Assembly (NCBI GenBank): GCA_029379385.1
Contig: CM055611.1
Coordinates: forward strand, 4,464,001 to 4,528,000
From: Quillaja saponaria
Taxonomy: Eukaryota > Streptophyta > Magnoliopsida > Fabales > Quillajaceae
DNA length: 64,000 nucleotides
Direction: 5' to 3'
Of the stretch, positions 25,739 to 37,300 are shown piece after piece; within the stretch, counting starts at the first letter, position 1, and each line of letters starts with the position of its first letter. The notes below the pieces were generated by a model that worked only from the letters and a program-made list of their open reading frames with translations, ran no database searches and was not told the DNA's origin. The position numbers were made by a program, and so were the translations under genes.

Positions 25739-27162
25739 TTATTCTTCCATCATGATCTTAGAAAACTCTTCCATGTGATCCTCAGGCAATTCAAGGCATA
25801 CACTAAGACCTCCCTCATTTTTTGGCCCTGGCAGCAGCATGACCAGACCAGGCTTAACAACAACTGGAATGGCACATTTTACTCTACCCCAGGCAAATAG
25901 TTGTTCATCTAGTCCCAATCTCCACCATGCCACCAGTGAGAAACTATCTTCCCTGCGAGGCACACCTCTGTTCACCTCTAACCAATCGATCCCCGACCGG
26001 ACATACTCATCATCCAATCTCTCAATCCCTTCTTGTACTTTCCTTATATGGGAAGAATCCTCATCTTCCGTCAGCTCCTTTACTGTAGCCCGTGCAAAGC
26101 CGGGAATCAATGCATTGCCAGAAAATCCATCTGGAAGTTGTGGTGATATTATTTTCCTAGCATCTACATGGAAACAACATTGTTGAAATTTTCTCCTCTG
26201 CCATCTTTGATGCAATGCTCCATGCCTTCCATAATTTTGCAGCTACAGCTTGAAATGTGGTGCAATTCTTCAACTTACCATCCTTCAAAGCCGACTTCTT
26301 TAAGCTAGAAATTCGTTGTGGCGATAAGTAAATAGTATGGAATTTGATTATTGGATTGCCTAATGTTGGTGCCACTCATACCCCGGACAGTGAATAAGTA
26401 ATCAGCATTAATTGCTTTTGAGTACTCGAAATGTGGATGGACTCACCTTTGGAGGATTTCGAGCTTTGAGTGCTGTTCTATCTGGTTTAGGTAAAATAGT
26501 AAGATCGTCTCCACGAGTAAATGCAGCTAAATTCGATTCAAAGTCTCTAACAGACACTCCATCTAGTGTGCAGTGGTTGTAGTAAGGAGCCAGTGCTAAG
26601 CTTCCACATCCAAACTGAGTTAGCTGTATTATGACCAACACACTGATCAAATTAGGCACTTCAAAATTACACTGAATTGGTTAAAATGGAAAATATTAGA
26701 CATAAACTCAGTGAACAAAAGAAAAACCTGTATACAAAGAAGGGGCTTATCTTTTAGATCAATATCTTCTTCACCCTCTTGAAGTACAAAAGCAACGAAC
26801 TGCCTAAAATCTGGCTTTGGTGCCAAGAGGTCACCAAATTCACTCAACTTTCTGTGAGTTTTTGCTGCAGCAACCAGAACACCAGCACCGTTACAATCTA
26901 TCTCAAACCGATGATTCTCATCCAAACTTGGCACAAGCCGGCCAGCCAGGAAGGCGTAGGGCACAAGCAAGCGACGAAGGGCATGACATAATCTGTTAAA
27001 AGCCTCAGAGAAGCTCATTTGATTGCTTGGAGGATCAAAAAATGTCACAGATTCTTGGTAAACAACAAGGCCTAAATCTATATTTGACAAGAAAATTTGT
27101 CCCTGTGTTGTGGACTTCTCAGGTGTAATTACAGCTTTCTCAACTAATTCAATTCCTTCCAT
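25739..27162 (-). pseudogene. BAHD acyltransferase gene, multiply frameshifted
   Basis: BAHD enzymes move acyl groups from CoA thioesters to alcohols or amines. Two exons, 27162-26728 and 26623-25739 (donor CAG|GTTTTT, acceptor ATACAG), would give about 437 residues. Recognisable parts: the N-terminal VTPEKST-like block (VITPEKSTTQ), LVPYAFLAGRL, the catalytic HxxxD as HCTLDG, YLSPQRISSLKK and FSGNALIPGF. The C-terminal DFGWG motif is degraded to LFAWG. Frame breaks are at 26439-26440 (an extra C on the minus strand; SHPHFEYSKA resumes), near 26324-26332, and at 26170-26171 (an extra C; FHVDARK resumes). An alternative upstream in-frame Met is at 27171. Three frame breaks plus a poor DFGWG argue for a true pseudogene. 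The subfamily and substrate cannot be told. Confidence 0.8.
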
Positions 27163-27171
27163 TGTATACAA

Positions 27172-29271
27172 TCTCTTCTAATGGCTACCCCTGCAGAATA
27201 TACAACATGAAGTAATTGCAAACAGCCTCGAATGGTAAGAAGTAAGATGAAAAGGCATCTATTTATACCCCAATTATATAAACCTGAAGTATTGCATGCA
27301 TATTCAAAATATGTCAAAAGTAAGTTTCATTTAGTAATTGTACAAACTGAAAATTCTTTATATATAAACTGTTAAGTGTATGATAATTTAACTCAATCAG
27401 TTATTTCTTATGTAAGTTCAAATCACTTTTTTCATTTTAATACTAACTTAATCCTCTATTGATTAATAAGTTCTAATATAAATTCATGACTCCATAAATT
27501 ATAAAATAAAAAAAAAAAGAACTTAAGAGTCCATAAATTATTGTTATTTATGGAGTTAACTGTCTTATTTATATTTTATTTAGAAAAATGTTATAGAACT
27601 TCTCAATGTTCAAAAATAATATTGAGTTAAAACCAATTTCACTAAATCAATGTTAAATGATGTCACTGATAATTAATTTGTTGTCGCAGATAAAGTTCAT
27701 ATTTCTTGCCAAAATGCAGAGACTATATGCATCTATTTGAAATTATCTACAACAGTACATGTTTTCACATATAGCTTTAATTTTATAATTCTTTTAGTGA
27801 ATATATTTTAAAGTATCAGTGACAGTACTTTATAACAATGATAACTTCTCCAAATTTGAATTCTAACTGCTTGATTCTCTTTCTCACTCGCGATTTTCCC
27901 CTTCTCCCCTCTCTATTGCTAATATGTTCTCTGTCGTCCCCACATTCACCAGTGATCGTGGTGGTTCCATTTTTGAATTAATGAGGTATGTTTTTTTTTG
28001 TTGTTTGCTTCTTTTTATTGTTTTTTTTTGCTTATAAGACTTCGATATCATTATTTTGCATCACAATTTCAAATTTAGTATAATTTTTGTTGTTGTTGTT
28101 GTGAGATATGATGTCTATAACAGTTGGAACTTGGGTAAATTTGAATAGGGAATGAGGAGTCGGATGCTGGAAAGTCTTATAGATATGATGTCTATAACTT
28201 TGAAAATTGGGACTCATATTGATAAAAATGTAAAATAGACGTCCTAGAAGTATCAACGTGTTCATGGGGACGAATAACACTTATAAGAATAAACAGTTTC
28301 TTGTTTGGAATAACGGAATATATTTTATGCTTGTTAATGTTATACTTGTTAATTTTGAAAATTGAGACTCAGGAAAGGCAAAACTATAAAAAAGATGTTC
28401 ATTTGGTGAGTTTGGAGTACCAACACTTCCGTGGGAATGAATAGGGCTTATAAGAATAAACAATTTCTTGTTTGGATCAACATAGTGTGTTTTATGTGCG
28501 TCTTTGTGTTTATACCTAAATGTCTTTAAGATATTACAGTTATGTGTTTTTCTAAATATTTACAAGACATTCATTCAATTTTAGCTGCTTCACAGACTCA
28601 CAATGAGCAAGCATGTGAGGAGGAGGATGATGTGATTTAGGAAGGGATGCGTAGTTTAATTTTATTGTGTCTTGAACTGAACTATTTTGATGTTTATGTA
28701 CAAGTTATTTCATCAAAGGTTCATGTATTTGGATTAGTTTGTAAAAATTGATATTAATGTCATATAATTTTTCTTTCAATTTGAGTTTTGTCTCTATAAA
28801 AAAAATATTGAACTAAACAGGTGCACACAAAATTATACGGTTTAACAACCCAAGGCTAAAAAGTAAATTGTAATATGCATAGTATCAGTAATAGATAAAA
28901 AAATAAAGTTGTAATATGTATTGAATCAATGGTAGCATGACACTGTTGTAGATTAATAGAAATAAAATATTAGCGACCGCTTATCAATGACAATAACCAT
29001 ATCTTTAATATGTATCAGTTACATTTTTTTGAGATAGCAAAAATAAAATATTAGCGACCGCTTATCAATGACAATAACCATATCTTTAATATGTATCAGT
29101 TACATTTTTTTGAGTTAGTCATGCTATCGCAAATAGTTTTAGCGACATTTGTTTGCGCCAGTGTTGCTATATATTGCTGATAATATCTTCTAGCTTATTG
29201 GTGATTTCATTAATGACAATATATATTGTCACTGGTAAGTAGTATTAGTGACCAATATTTGAGTGTCCGCA
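27172..29271. mobile_element. CACTA-like transposon region (decayed)
   Basis: AT-rich DNA upstream of the BAHD relic. From about 28580 an open stretch ends in an acidic tail (QTHNEQACEEEDDVI then TAG), like the C-terminus of plant En/Spm-type transposases. From 28970 many short words such as TTAGCGAC, GTCACT and AGTGAC occur in both orientations, as in the subterminal repeats of CACTA elements. Exact ends and target duplication were not found, so the family call is tentative. Confidence 0.35.
28960..29115. repeat. Tandem duplication of an 81-bp unit
   Basis: The unit starting AAATAAAATATTAGCGACCG at 28960 is repeated at 29041 with no visible mismatch over about 75 bp, then the copies part at GAGATAGC versus GAGTTAGT. 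The near identity shows a recent duplication, or an assembly artefact, within the CACTA-like subterminal repeats. Confidence 0.85.
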
Positions 29272-31354
29272 CGTAGGAACAAGAATGGGAGTTAAAAAAT
29301 ATTAATCTTTTGTACTTTCATAACTTTGATGTAAGGTATAGTTTAGGTTTATTTTATATTATTTCCTTAAATCCTACATAGACAATTTAGTTATTTAGAA
29401 TAGTTTAAATATAGTAGTTTATTTAGTCCCACATCGTTAATATGTTAGTTGGTTAGTACATAAAATCTATTTAGATAGAGGTTTCTATGGAGTTGTAAAA
29501 TCATCAGATATTTGAATTTATCAAATCAAATTCAGAGTTTATCTCTTTTATTATTTATTCTAGTGTGCTAGAGTGTTAGTTCCCTTACTTTATAAGGCCG
29601 TTTACTAGAACAATTCTAGTATACTAGCTTCTATCCTGCATTAGTGGTATCAGAGCCTCAAATGATTCAATCTCAGCAATTCAAGATGAAGAATGTTGTT
29701 GGCAACGACAAGGCAGAGATGGTGGCAACCATCCTAGTGACGGTGATCGTGGGATGCACGAGGAGCAGGTGTTAGATGTGCAAGAGTCGAGGGTGACCTG
29801 CTAACTCTGTGAGATTGAAAGCATGCTTAACTAACTTGGGAGTCAATGCTAACAGGGTTTCGTGAGATCTGCAGCATGCTTAACAACTTAGGAGTCAATG
29901 CCAACAAGGTTTGTGATGATGGTAGGAATAATCGAGTTGGAGATGATGCTTGTGGCCAACCTATCAACTATCATGGTTCTGCAAATCGATTTGTTTTTAA
30001 TAATTATGAAATCTCTATTCTTGACGAAGATTTCTCAAAAAAGAAATTCATCAATTGGTTAGTAGATGTTGAGTTTTATTTTGAGTACATAGAGATACCC
30101 GAAATCAAAAAATGAAACTTGCATATTATAAACTCAAGTATGAAGTTGCGATTTGGTGGAATTGTCTATAATCTAATAGGGTTTGACAAGGTAAAATAAA
30201 AATTATTTCTTGGTCTCGAATGAAAAGGATTAATATTTTGGGATATTGTTGTGATGATTATGACAAGATATTATATCGGGTGGATAGGAGAATTAATTCA
30301 AGGTTTGATAATCTTGAAAATGATTTTTATACTCAGTTTACAGCAGTTAATATCTATCCATATTATGATGATGCCAATCTTGCAAGATATTCTCAATATG
30401 TGAATAGAAAGGATATTCCAAGAGACTTTCCACCTAGTTACAATCTTATCAGAGAAAATGTCATTAGCAAAAGCAAAAGAAGAGAATGACAAAAATGAAG
30501 CTGCCTCAGTGGAAATTGAAGAATGTGTCAGAGGGGAAGACAAAGATGATCATTTAGAATATCATCAAAAGCTTGTGGATGCTGATAATCTTTCAAAGAA
30601 AGAAAATCTTCAAGATAAGCTCACAAACCAAAAGTCTGAAGATCTCCTACAGTTTACAACCACCAAATATGCTAATTTCATTTGAGTTGAAGCGTTTCTT
30701 TTAAGTGGAAGCTCACGTATAATGACAACAATTACATTTTTGGAGATTAGAGTAACTAATCATGCAACAAAAATATTTATGAAGATTGGACATGTTGAGC
30801 TTATTATTCAAGATTCTCTGAACCCACCTAGCTACAATTGTTGTAGAGGTTGATTTTATTGGCATTGAAGTAATACTTGGCAAAGTGATTGATCCATTAT
30901 TTGAGTTGAAAGTCAACTAGAATATTTAGGATACATAAATTATGAAGTCTCAATGTAAGAATAACTCAAAAGGTTTAAAGTATTCCAAATATCTCTTCAT
31001 ATGGAGAGGAAGATATCGGTTTGCCTTATTAAACTTGACGGTCAAGTTTTTTCAAGTGAAGGGGACTGATGTAGAACAAGAATGAGGGTTAAAAAATATT
31101 AATCTTTTGTATTTAGTTATTTAGAATAGTTTAATTATGGTAGTTTATTTAGTCCCACATCGTTAATATGTGAGTTGGTTAGTACATGAAACCTATATAA
31201 ATAGAGATTTCTATTAAGTTGTAAAATTATCAAATATTTCAATCTAACAAATCAAATTCAGAGTTTATATCTTTTATTATTTATTCTAGTGCACTAGAAT
31301 GTTAGTTCCCTTACTTTATAAAGGCGTTTGCTAGAATGATTCTAGCATACTCGC
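29272..31354 (+). mobile_element. Small non-autonomous Ty3-type LTR retrotransposon
   Basis: Two LTRs (29272-29640 and 31067-31354) share long stretches, for example the segment starting TTTATTTAGTCCCACATCGT. Next to LTR1 lies a primer-binding site TGGTATCAGAGC (29645-29656) complementary to initiator tRNA-Met. Before LTR2 lies a purine tract AAGTGAAGGGGA. LTR2 opens with TGATGTAG, and LTR1 ends in CA. LTR1 holds about 70 bp missing from LTR2. The interior is only 1.4 kb and keeps a gag relic but no reverse transcriptase or integrase, so it cannot move on its own. The outer ends of both LTRs seem trimmed, so no target-site duplication is visible. Confidence 0.85.
29846..30685 (+). pseudogene. 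Degenerate retrotransposon gag fragment
   Basis: Frames at 29846-30115, 30220-30489 and 30458-30685 together resemble a Ty3-type gag. FINWLVDVEFYFEYIEIPE followed (across a stop) by KLAYYKLKYEV-like sequence matches the usual plant gag block with VExFFEYMEIPE. DDYDKILYRV matches the later PPDYEQILY-like block. Two stops and a frame change interrupt it. The downstream Lys/Glu-rich part (30458-30685) is the linker after gag; a possible protease remnant follows to about 30920. Confidence 0.6.
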
Positions 31355-31587
31355 TCATGTCGCTAATAACTATCTATGACAATATTTCTACTCTTAGTGA
31401 CAACAATAAATGTTGCTTATAATGATTTTCCTTATAGCGAATATAATATTTAATTTTTCTCTTACTCACATTATTTGCAAAAAGTATAATTAGACAAGTA
31501 CAATTATAAAATTGAAAGACTAAATTATTAGAGAATAAAAGAAATAAAAGAAATAAAAGAAAATGAAATTAAAAATATACTCTTCAA

Positions 31588-31840
31588 AAACTAGGGGTGA
31601 TCTCATTAATGACAATATATATTGTCACTGGAAAGTAGTATTATCTACCATTATTTGAGTGTCCACTTATCACTGACATATCACTGACAGTATCATGTTG
31701 TTAATAGTTATCTATGATAATATTTCTTGTAACAACAATAGATGTTGCTGACAATGACTTTTCTTTAATGAATATAATTTTTTTTCACTTATTCACATTA
31801 TTTGCAAAAAATATAATTAGACAATTACAATTATGTCTCT
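31588..31840. repeat. Second copy of the sequence hit by the LTR element
   Basis: This segment matches, in order, 29195-29270 (left of the LTR element) and 31356-31515 (right of it), for example CATTAATGACAATATATATT with GTCACTGG, then GAGTGTCC, then a CATGT.G.TAATA block and ATTTGCAAAAA.TATAATTAGACAA. It is the uninterrupted paralogue of the disrupted copy, an empty site for the insertion. About 27 bp after GAGTGTCC is missing from the disrupted copy. Confidence 0.7.
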
Positions 31841-33130
31841 ATATTTAAAATTGTGTATTGGCTCTTATAAATTGAAAATCGTTTCAGTTATGTCTTTGAT
31901 GTCACTTACCAAATTAACGTGTGTTAATGTGACTAACATAGCAGAAATGAAGTGGACAACTCACTCGGTATATTTGACCAATAATAATTTACCATGTATC
32001 ATATATAAATATATTTTTTTTTGAAAAAAGATTCTACAGAAAAAAGAAAACTACTAAAAATTAGAAATTAAAAAAAATGAAAACTTGAAAAATTAGAAAA
32101 TTCACCATGATCACCATTAAATCATCACCACTGCCCATGCCTTTCAACTAGAATATAAGTGTATAAAAAAAAAACCCACTGAATTCAAAATTTAAGGCTT
32201 ACTGTTAGTAAATTCGTGTCCTGGAGACATAATTCAATGTTCATAAAAAATGAATTCATGGGTTGAACTCCCAAACTCATTTGATTCAGTGACTTGGGTT
32301 CAAGTCAAACTTATTAATTTAATTTAAAACAATATGAGTCTTACATTTTGAATCCCATGGGTTTTTGTTCTTTTGTTTTATAAAACTGTATTCTGGTTGA
32401 AAGTCCCCACTGCCAACCTCAAATCAAGTCCTCCAAATCAAAATATCATAATTTGAATCCATTTCCACCCATCGAGCCCATCTACCACAAATCAATGAAT
32501 CATACCCGACTTCCACCGCCAAGTACAACTCCGACCCTACAGCCACTCCATAAAATCGAAACCCAGAATTCTAAGAGAGCGCATGGAAGGACAATTCCGA
32601 TTAAGAGAATAAAATCCGGTGAAAGCAGGCAATGAGCAAAGGATGATTTTTTATGGAAAAAAAATTCAGATTTTGGATGATTCAAATTTTCTATTCTAAT
32701 ATTATTTTTTATTTATTTATTTTATTCGGTTCTTGATGTCTTTGTTCGAAGGATTTGGATAAGAGATTGTGGATAATTTGGTTTTAGTTCAGAAAAAACT
32801 TTAGGCAATTACCCGAAAGGCATTGTTCAAGTTTGGCAGCCATGGAAGTGTTACATGGTGCGTAATTCAACGTATTTTTTTAAAAATTTATTTTCAAAAA
32901 AATAAATTTCTTAATTTAATTGTTATTTAAATTTGTACATCCCAACTTCCCAAGTAGTATTTTTTTAATGGTCAAGTATGTAGACTGTTCACCTCAGTTC
33001 ATTTGCCACATCAGCGCTGTCATCGTTTGTTTGAATGGTAGGTAACTGCAGGAATGTAACTGAAACGATTTTCAAACTATAAGGAGCTAATTGATCAATT
33101 TTTAATAATAGGAACATAATTGGGATCAAA
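31826..33130. mobile_element. 1.3-kb element with long degenerate terminal inverted repeats
   Basis: The left arm (from 31826, AATTATGTCTCTATATTTAA) matches the reverse complement of the right arm (ending about 33130), best in a shared TTGAAAATCGTTTCAGTTA. Similarity continues inward, weaker, to a TTTGACCA-like word near 31973 and 32982, so the arms are about 150-170 bp. Long arms suggest a Mutator-like element or a foldback element. The interior (32450-32640) is less AT-rich with a 60-codon frame of no known family; it may be captured host DNA. No 9-bp target duplication was recognised. Confidence 0.5.
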
Positions 33131-33818
33131 TTTAAACTATAATGACTAAATGTGTAATTAATTCATAATTAAATTTAGAAAGTTTTTGTAAAGTATATAT
33201 ATATATATATATAATTTTTTTTTATTCTATTTTCTAATGATTTAGTCTTTCAATTTTGACATAATTGGGATCAAAATTAAACTCTAAAATTTTGAAATTA
33301 ATTATTGGGTTCCATTAACTAGCACCCCTTTTGCGTTAACCCCCTCATAGACTATCAAATTAGGCACATAACTTCTTATTTGAGTCATAATTTAGTCTTT
33401 CACTTTCTATCTCTTATTTCTTATATTATCTTTTTTTCCCTAACAATAAAAATCTCTATATTTATTCAAATTTTAATATGTAATACAATAATAAGAAAAT
33501 CAAAATTTTAGTGATAATCTTATCATTAAAAGACAAATTTAACTAACTAGAGCATAACTCAATTAACATGATACTAGGCCTTAGACCTCTCTATTACTCC
33601 ACCACGTTGAGGGTTCAAACTCCAACCTCCTATATATAAAAAAAAAGACATACTAAAACAATAAAAATTATAAATGATTCAAATATTATTCATATATGCT
33701 AAAATTTAATTAATATAAAGTTTATAATGAGGATAGTTTAGTTTTTTATGAGTTAATTTGTTAGATTTAATAATTAATCTGGATGGCTGAGTGTTATTTA
33801 TAAATTATGATTCAAATA

Positions 33819-33851
<33 letters not shown>

Positions 33852-34311
33852 GTAGTTTTTTGTTGCTAAACATGAATCTAAGAAATTGGAAGGCTTTTTC
33901 ATGATTTAGGTTTTTCCAATTTAGTACTTTTATGGTCTTTGGAGCCAAAAGCCCAAACCCGATTAAAAAGAAGAGAACCCGTTTCCTGAATCCTAAAGCA
34001 TTTTCATGATTAAATTTCTTGTTTCTCTCTGCTCTCAATCTCCCGCACCCTTTCTTCTTCTCTCCAATTTCCACTTCATAAGCAAAACACTTGAATTGCT
34101 CCTTCTGTTCTCTCATTGGAATTCCAATTTCAATTAATCATTTTCATTTTTGGGGAAAGGAGAGGGTTAGGGTTTTGGTTAACCATTGCCCACTCTCTGA
34201 AAACAGCAATTGATTCTTCACCTTCATCATTTTCCTTTAAGCTGTGAAATTAGGATTAGGAATAGGATTTTTCTTTGTTAACTTTTCTTTTCAGAATTAA
34301 TAAAGTGACGG
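33131..34311. other. Intergenic region upstream of the SAM-domain gene
   Basis: Includes a (TA)n run at 33197-33212, a tRNA-like SINE near 33549 and a T-run of about 30 at 33823-33851. From about 33960 the sequence becomes pyrimidine-rich with CTCTCT words and then a leader before the start at 34312, probably promoter and 5' UTR of the SAM gene. Confidence 0.5.
33549..33646 (+). mobile_element. tRNA-like SINE fragment
   Basis: An A-box-like ATAACTCAATTAACATGAT and a B-box GGGTTCAAACTCCAACC about 45 bp apart, followed by TATATATAAAAAAAAAGA. This is the same general design as the SINE at 7428. Ends are approximate and no target duplication is claimed. Confidence 0.45.
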
Positions 34312-37300
34312 ATGTATGCTGATCGAGTGGAGTCAGGTGGCAGGAGGTCAGTCAAAGAGCGTCTCAATGGGAACTTCGTGAATAGCTCTATTCGACAAAG
34401 ACAAATCACCGGCAAGAGGTCTGTTTTATTTATTTATTTATTTTTTTTGAAGTAATGTTTGCAGGAAATATCTTTCTAAGAAAAAGAAAAAAGCAATATT
34501 TTTTTAGGGGTCTTAGAAATTTTTTATTTTTTTTTGGCTTTTTGTATGTTACTCAGATAATGGAACATGGTGATCATGTCTTTTCCCTCTTATCTTTTAA
34601 TTTGACGCATGTCAATATTAGTTATTTAGTGGACTAAAAGATGCGATTAACTAGTCAATTTGACTAGTTGCCAATGGGTGTTTTTAATTTTTTATTAAAA
34701 CTAAAGAAAATCATTTTATGTTTGACTGGAACAATCTGATTAGTTACTTAGTGCACTACTGAGAGTGCATTGTATTGCCCCACGTCTTTTGTAACCCTAA
34801 GTGTTGTGGCTTGGAGTTGATTTGTTATGGAACTATTTGAGCCCGATGTTGTGAAAAGCGCGCCTAGGCGCTAGGCGCAGGTGAGGCGCACCTAAATTGC
34901 CTCGCTTGGTCTAGGCAAGGCAATGATAGGTGAGGCGCACACCTGGCTTGCCTAGGTGCTCGCTTTAGGTGAGGCACTAGGTGTCCTAGGTGCTGCCTAG
35001 GCAGTTCCAGCTTTTTTTTTTTTTCAAGGGCTGTGTTTGTTTGTATCATAATGATGTACATATAGTAAATATATAAATGGTGTATAATTTACAAAAGCCA
35101 TACAGACCTTAAGTTCTTCTATTTATAAAAACCACAAGACTTCTTTCCCAAAAAAAATATCTAGATTCTAGGGTTTAAAAAATTAGAAAGCATCAACTCT
35201 CTTTTGAGAGGTTAGTACCTAGCATTCAAATGCAGGATATGATTATGAGAGAGCTTCCATTGTACCAAAATTCTGATACAGAGAGTTTATTTGGGAGTGC
35301 TATGGTTGTTAGGCATAGAAAGACAAAGGCACCAGCAGAGTGGTGGAAGTCTTTCGAGGCTGAAACTCCAAATTTGCAGCAGTGTGCTATAAAATTTCTT
35401 AGCTTGACATGCAGCTCATCAGGCTGTGAACGAAATTGGAGTGTTTTTGAGAATTTAAGTACCCTAAATTCATAGTTAATTAAACCGTAAACTTGAGTGT
35501 TATTTAGTTATATACCTTAGTATATTCTTTTTGTAGGTTCATAGCAAAAAGAGGAATAGGCTTGCACAAGAGAGATTGAGTGATTTAGTGTATATCAAAT
35601 ACGATAGAGCCTTGATGCGAAGATACAAACTGCGTGAAAAGATTGATCCTATATCTTTAAAAGATATTGATGACAGTAATGAGTGGCTGATTGGGAGGAT
35701 TGAAGAAGAACAAAATGATCTTGTTTACAGTGATGATGGCTTGATTTGGCTTGACATTAGTGTAGCTTCGGGTGCTGACGAGGGAAGATCCAACACAAGG
35801 CTACGCCAAGAACATTTATGGGTTCAAGTTCTACTACCAAGAACCATGCACATGAGCATGAGGAGTTATTAGAAGAAGATGATGAAGGTTACAATTCTAA
35901 TTATGCTGATTGAGGTGATATTGGACCTACAAGTATTGATGAGGATAAGACAATGAGCAACTTATAAGTAGGAGGAAGAACTGTTTTTTGAAAGATGCTT
36001 GCATCTGAATTTTATGTTTACTTTCTTGTTTGAACTTAACTTGGAGTTTGAAATGGCTCATGTGTTATTCTATATGCTTTAAATGCTTTAAATCTTTAGT
36101 ACAGTGTTTTTTTTTTGTGATATATAAGTTTAATCTCCCATTCCCATTATCATTATATATATATTCTCTTAAGAATATTTTAATTTTTTTTTTACTTAAG
36201 TGCGCCTAGGCGTGCGCTTGCTCCTTGTGCTTAGCGCCTAGGCAATATAAGCCCTTATTGCCTAGATGCACCCAATGCTTTTTAAAATATGTTTGAGGAT
36301 CATGCTTCAGCTTAAGTGGTGTTTGTTGCGAGATTCACTGTTTAATTTAATATTTTGGGGAAAATGTGTTTAGTTTGGTTAGTGGTGGCAACTGGCAACT
36401 ATTTCTGTTTCTAGTGTTAGTGATATCAAGTGAACTGGCAGGTCATTGGTTAGTGTGAGAACCTTAAAGGGTAAGTATTAGGTAACCACTAGGGCCCATA
36501 CTCCCTAGTGTCTTATTGAAGTGAGCTTATAGTCACTACTCACTAGCTAGCAAATGGTTCTTTCTGGCAGTAACCTTGTTGTGATACAGCAGAATCCTCA
36601 AGTCCTAGGCATAAGGATGCTGAGGGTCTTCAATTAGAGTTTGAGGAGTCTGGGACTCTTGGCTGATGCATTGTAGAAGTTGTCTATTAAGCTAATCTCC
36701 CTTCCACTCTCCCCTAATTGAGAACTGGTAGTTATGTCTAAATGGTTTTATCTTGTTGATTTTTGCATATGCCTGTCATTTACATTACATCCTCTAAACG
36801 GTAGCCTGTGAATGTATGCTTGTCTTTTCTCAGAAACCCCAGAAATGTAAACCATATTTATCCCCTGAGAGATCTGAATCAAGAAAGTCTGTGAAAATCC
36901 CCAAAAATGTTATGTTGAGCAGCACATACTCTAGAGCCTTTTGCTTTCCTTGAGAAGAAAGAGAGATAGATTTGGCTGAGCCGGCTTAATTTGTAGTCAA
37001 ATTTAATTTTTTTAGTTCCCTATCTCAGTTGGAAGCACTGCCTATGTCCTTTTTCCCACTGTTTTGATGGGATTGGTATTGTTCTTTTATAAGAGGCTTA
37101 CTGTCTTGGAAAGAAAGACACCCATTGGTTTAGGATTTGGAGAATACCTTCTACTTCAACATGGCGACATTTGGTGGTTCATTACATCAGACTAGAAGGG
37201 AGTAGTTTGCTGGATATAGTATTGTAAGACAACTTATCTTTTGCTACTAAAGATTTATGGACATAAGGTAAAAGGCATTTCTAATTGAATAATAGTCCTT

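Noticed and set aside
25839..26186. A 115-residue plus-strand open frame
   Set aside because: It lies antisense to the BAHD C-terminal exon and has no recognisable motif.
28960..29115. CRISPR-like repeat
   Set aside because: Only two abutting copies with no spacers, in a plant nuclear genome; a simple tandem duplication.
33805..34116. A 103-residue minus-strand frame ending in a Lys run
   Set aside because: The Lys run is the T-run at 33823-33851 read in reverse; the rest covers the SAM-gene leader and matches nothing known.
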